Positions 62,715 through 64,000 of a stretch of 64,000 bases of DNA are shown here, piece by piece. The first letter of the stretch is position 1. Every line of letters begins with the position of its first letter. Under the pieces are notes generated by a model, which searched no databases, was not told where the DNA came from, and saw only the letters and a program-made list of their open reading frames with translations. The stretch comes from Nostoc sp. TH1S01 (lineage in GTDB: Bacteria > Cyanobacteriota > Cyanobacteriia > Cyanobacteriales > Nostocaceae), in contig JAGKSW010000037.1 in the NCBI GenBank assembly GCA_018993265.1, positions 43,475-107,474 on the forward strand, written 5' to 3'. The position numbers and the translations under genes are program-made.

Positions 62715-63512
62715 TTACTTAAATTTCGCTAAAAAATTGAGTATAGCTTGAGCAACTATTTCTGTTGATTCAATTAAAAAGCCATGACCACCATGTTCAA
62801 TCACTTGCAGTTCAGCTTGAGGAATATTTTGAACAAGTTGTTCAGAAAATGCTACAGGTGTGAGAATATCTTGTTTACCGACCATGACTAAAGTTGGACT
62901 ATGAATATTGTAAATTCTATCTGCTGTGTCATGGTTGATCACGGCTCGGCTTTGATGATATATTCCATGCGTTGTTGGGGCAAAAGGATAATTAATTACC
63001 CATTCAATTAGTTGGTCTATCATGTCTGAGATAGCGTAAAAATTCTCAGTAAATATCCAAGGCAAGACAAGTTTTTCATATAGTTTTAAATCTATTTTTC
63101 CGGCAATATCGCCCCAAGTTTCTACTAAGCTATTAAATCGCTCATTACCTTTAGCTAAAGAAGCAAGTAAAATTAGACTTTTAACTTTTTCAGGATATAA
63201 CAAAGCTAATTCTTGGGCAATTTGTCCGCCCATTGAATGACCAATAATATGTGCTTGTTTAATACCAAGAATATCTAAGAGTGCAGCGGCATCCTGAGCC
63301 ATTTGCTGAGTGCTATAAGGACTATTAGGAATAGAACTTTGTCCGATACCTCGGTTATCGAAACGAATAACTTGATACTGAGAAATGAGGTGTGGTAATA
63401 ATAGCGACCAATAAGAGCGATCGCACATAAAGCCAGCAATCAACAATAAAGGTTCGCCAGTACCTTTAACTTCGTAAAATATTTCAATTCCGTTAACCTG
63501 AACTTTGGGCAT
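62715..63512 (-). CDS. Alpha/beta hydrolase
   Basis: The start is taken at 63512 (MPKVQVNGIEIFYEVKG), the usual beginning of the family; the frame is open to 63635 and would add 41 residues, including SGSGSCCEPDSDEL. The nucleophile elbow is GHSMGG, the acid lies in VGKQDILTP and the His in EHGGHGFL. Oxyanion region: LLIAGFMCDRSYW. The substrate is unknown. Confidence 0.87.
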   Translation of the reverse strand: MPKVQVNGIEIFYEVKGTGEPLLLIAGFMCDRSYWSLLLPHLISQYQVIRFDNRGIGQSSIPNSPYSTQQMAQDAAALLDILGIKQAHIIGHSMGGQIAQELALLYPEKVKSLILLASLAKGNERFNSLVETWGDIAGKIDLKLYEKLVLPWIFTENFYAISDMIDQLIEWVINYPFAPTTHGIYHQSRAVINHDTADRIYNIHSPTLVMVGKQDILTPVAFSEQLVQNIPQAELQVIEHGGHGFLIESTEIVAQAILNFLAKFK

Positions 63513-63702
63513 TACTAATTCATCAGAATCGGGTTCACAGCAGCTTCCAGAACCTGAAATCTGCTTTAAGTTATTTTCCCAGATAAGAGTAAAAATATTA
63601 GTACAGTAAGGCGGAAATAAAGCACCCATTATCAATTGCTAAAAAGCTCACTCTAAGGGTTTCTTCATTTTATACTTCAGACTTCATACTTCAGCCTTTT
63701 TG

Positions 63703-63720
63703 TACTAGTCCCTAGCCCCT
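63703..63720. repeat. CTAGCCC-type heptamer remnant
   Basis: AGTCCCTAGCCCCTC, similar to the arrays at 1071 and 8262. ACTTCAGACTTCATACTTC just left (63671-63690) is the GAAGTATGAAG repeat family in reverse. Confidence 0.6.
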
Positions 63721-63789
63721 CAATACATTTTGGTTAACATCTAAATCTTGTTCAGATCCCCCCTAACCCCCCTGCTTTTTAAGCTACGG

Positions 63790-64000
63790 CAGGGTGGTTT
63801 CATACAACCGTAGAAAAATCAAAATACTTATAAGGGTATTTAAGCATCTACGGTTGGAAACAATATGAATCTGATTGAACAGTTGCAACAAGTTGCAGAT
63901 TATCGCCATATAAGAGGACGGAGGCATGAATTATGGTGGGTGCTTTTACTAACACTTCTAGGAGCGATGACTGGATATTGGGGCTATCGACCGTGCGAAG
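63790..64000 (+). mobile_element. ISAs1-like element, left part (cut by the right edge)
   Basis: It starts at or near CAGGGTGGTTTCATACAACC, followed by CAACCGTAG (63803-63811) and its inverse CTACGGTTG (63848-63856), then the transposase gene. The rest is outside the window. Confidence 0.7.
63865..64000 (+). CDS. ISAs1-like transposase, N-terminus (partial)
   Basis: ATG at 63865. The 45 visible codons read MNLIEQLQQVADYRHIRG, then RRHELWWVLLLTLLGAMTGY, which fits the DDE_Tnp_1-associated N-terminal domain of ISAs1 transposases (charged RGRRH then a hydrophobic helix). The DDE catalytic part is beyond the edge. Confidence 0.7.
   Translation, partial: MNLIEQLQQVADYRHIRGRRHELWWVLLLTLLGAMTGYWGYRPCE

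Noticed and set aside
1..64000. tRNA, rRNA, CRISPR arrays, known riboswitches
   Set aside because: I looked for TPsiC-like GGTTCRA blocks, regular spacer-repeat patterns and riboswitch cores; none stood out. A profile search could still find a small RNA.

Overview
The window looks like chromosomal DNA of a filamentous, probably heterocyst-forming cyanobacterium (Nostocales). The signs are very frequent HIP1 octamers (GCGATCGC), arrays of 7-bp repeats typical of that group, AvaK-like PRC-barrel/DUF2382 proteins, cyanobacterial families such as Tab2/DUF1092, Ycf23/DUF561 and DUF1802, and a WD40 serine/threonine kinase. No rRNA, tRNA or CRISPR array was seen.  Layout. 0-9.9 kb: end of a sensor kinase, two paralogous exported proteins (one with SLH domains), a PEP-CTERM protein, a methyltransferase, gamma-glutamyltransferase, small cyanobacterial families and an aldo/keto reductase. 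10.4-16.9 kb: SbcC, then a four-gene minus-strand cluster in which an osmoprotectant-type ABC importer is followed by a prokaryotic phytochelatin synthase. 17-21 kb: a dehydrogenase fragment cut by an IS end, a 244-bp structured inverted-repeat element, and three PRC-barrel/DUF2382 paralogues. 21.4-34.7 kb: lipoprotein, HdeD-like protein, erythromycin esterase, TPR proteins, DUF1499, a PhnD-like protein without its own signal peptide, a cyanase homologue that carries a signal peptide, FetB-like permease, a DegT aminotransferase and Ycf23. 34.7-37.3 kb is scarred by mobile DNA: a second copy of the structured element, a TnpB tail, the C-terminal half of an RND pump and an IS5-type transposase remnant. 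37.3-40.5 kb: one 1050-residue WD40-GTPase-zinc ribbon-TIR protein, the best conflict-system candidate here. 41-49 kb: a Mn/Zn ABC transporter in divergent arrangement, a phosphatase-like gene, a Pro-rich PPC protein and the WD40 kinase. 49-64 kb: DUF892, DUF4351, a ClC-CBS-USP protein, TldD/PmbA-like and Tab2 genes, Uma2, holB and tmk separated by a homologue of plant pathogen-related protein, several small enzymes, and the start of an ISAs1-like element at the right edge.  How the genes relate. Most are housekeeping or stress genes in short operons. Those that form units are the osmoprotectant importer plus phytochelatin synthase, the metal importer, the HdeD/erythromycin-esterase pair, the 88-residue membrane protein with the PhnD-like protein (ATGA overlap), and tmk/holB with their insert. 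The repeat content is high and patterned: heptamer arrays sit directly after stop codons, and several palindromic families recur with altered but still complementary arms. All functional calls rest on motif recognition by eye; no database search was run.
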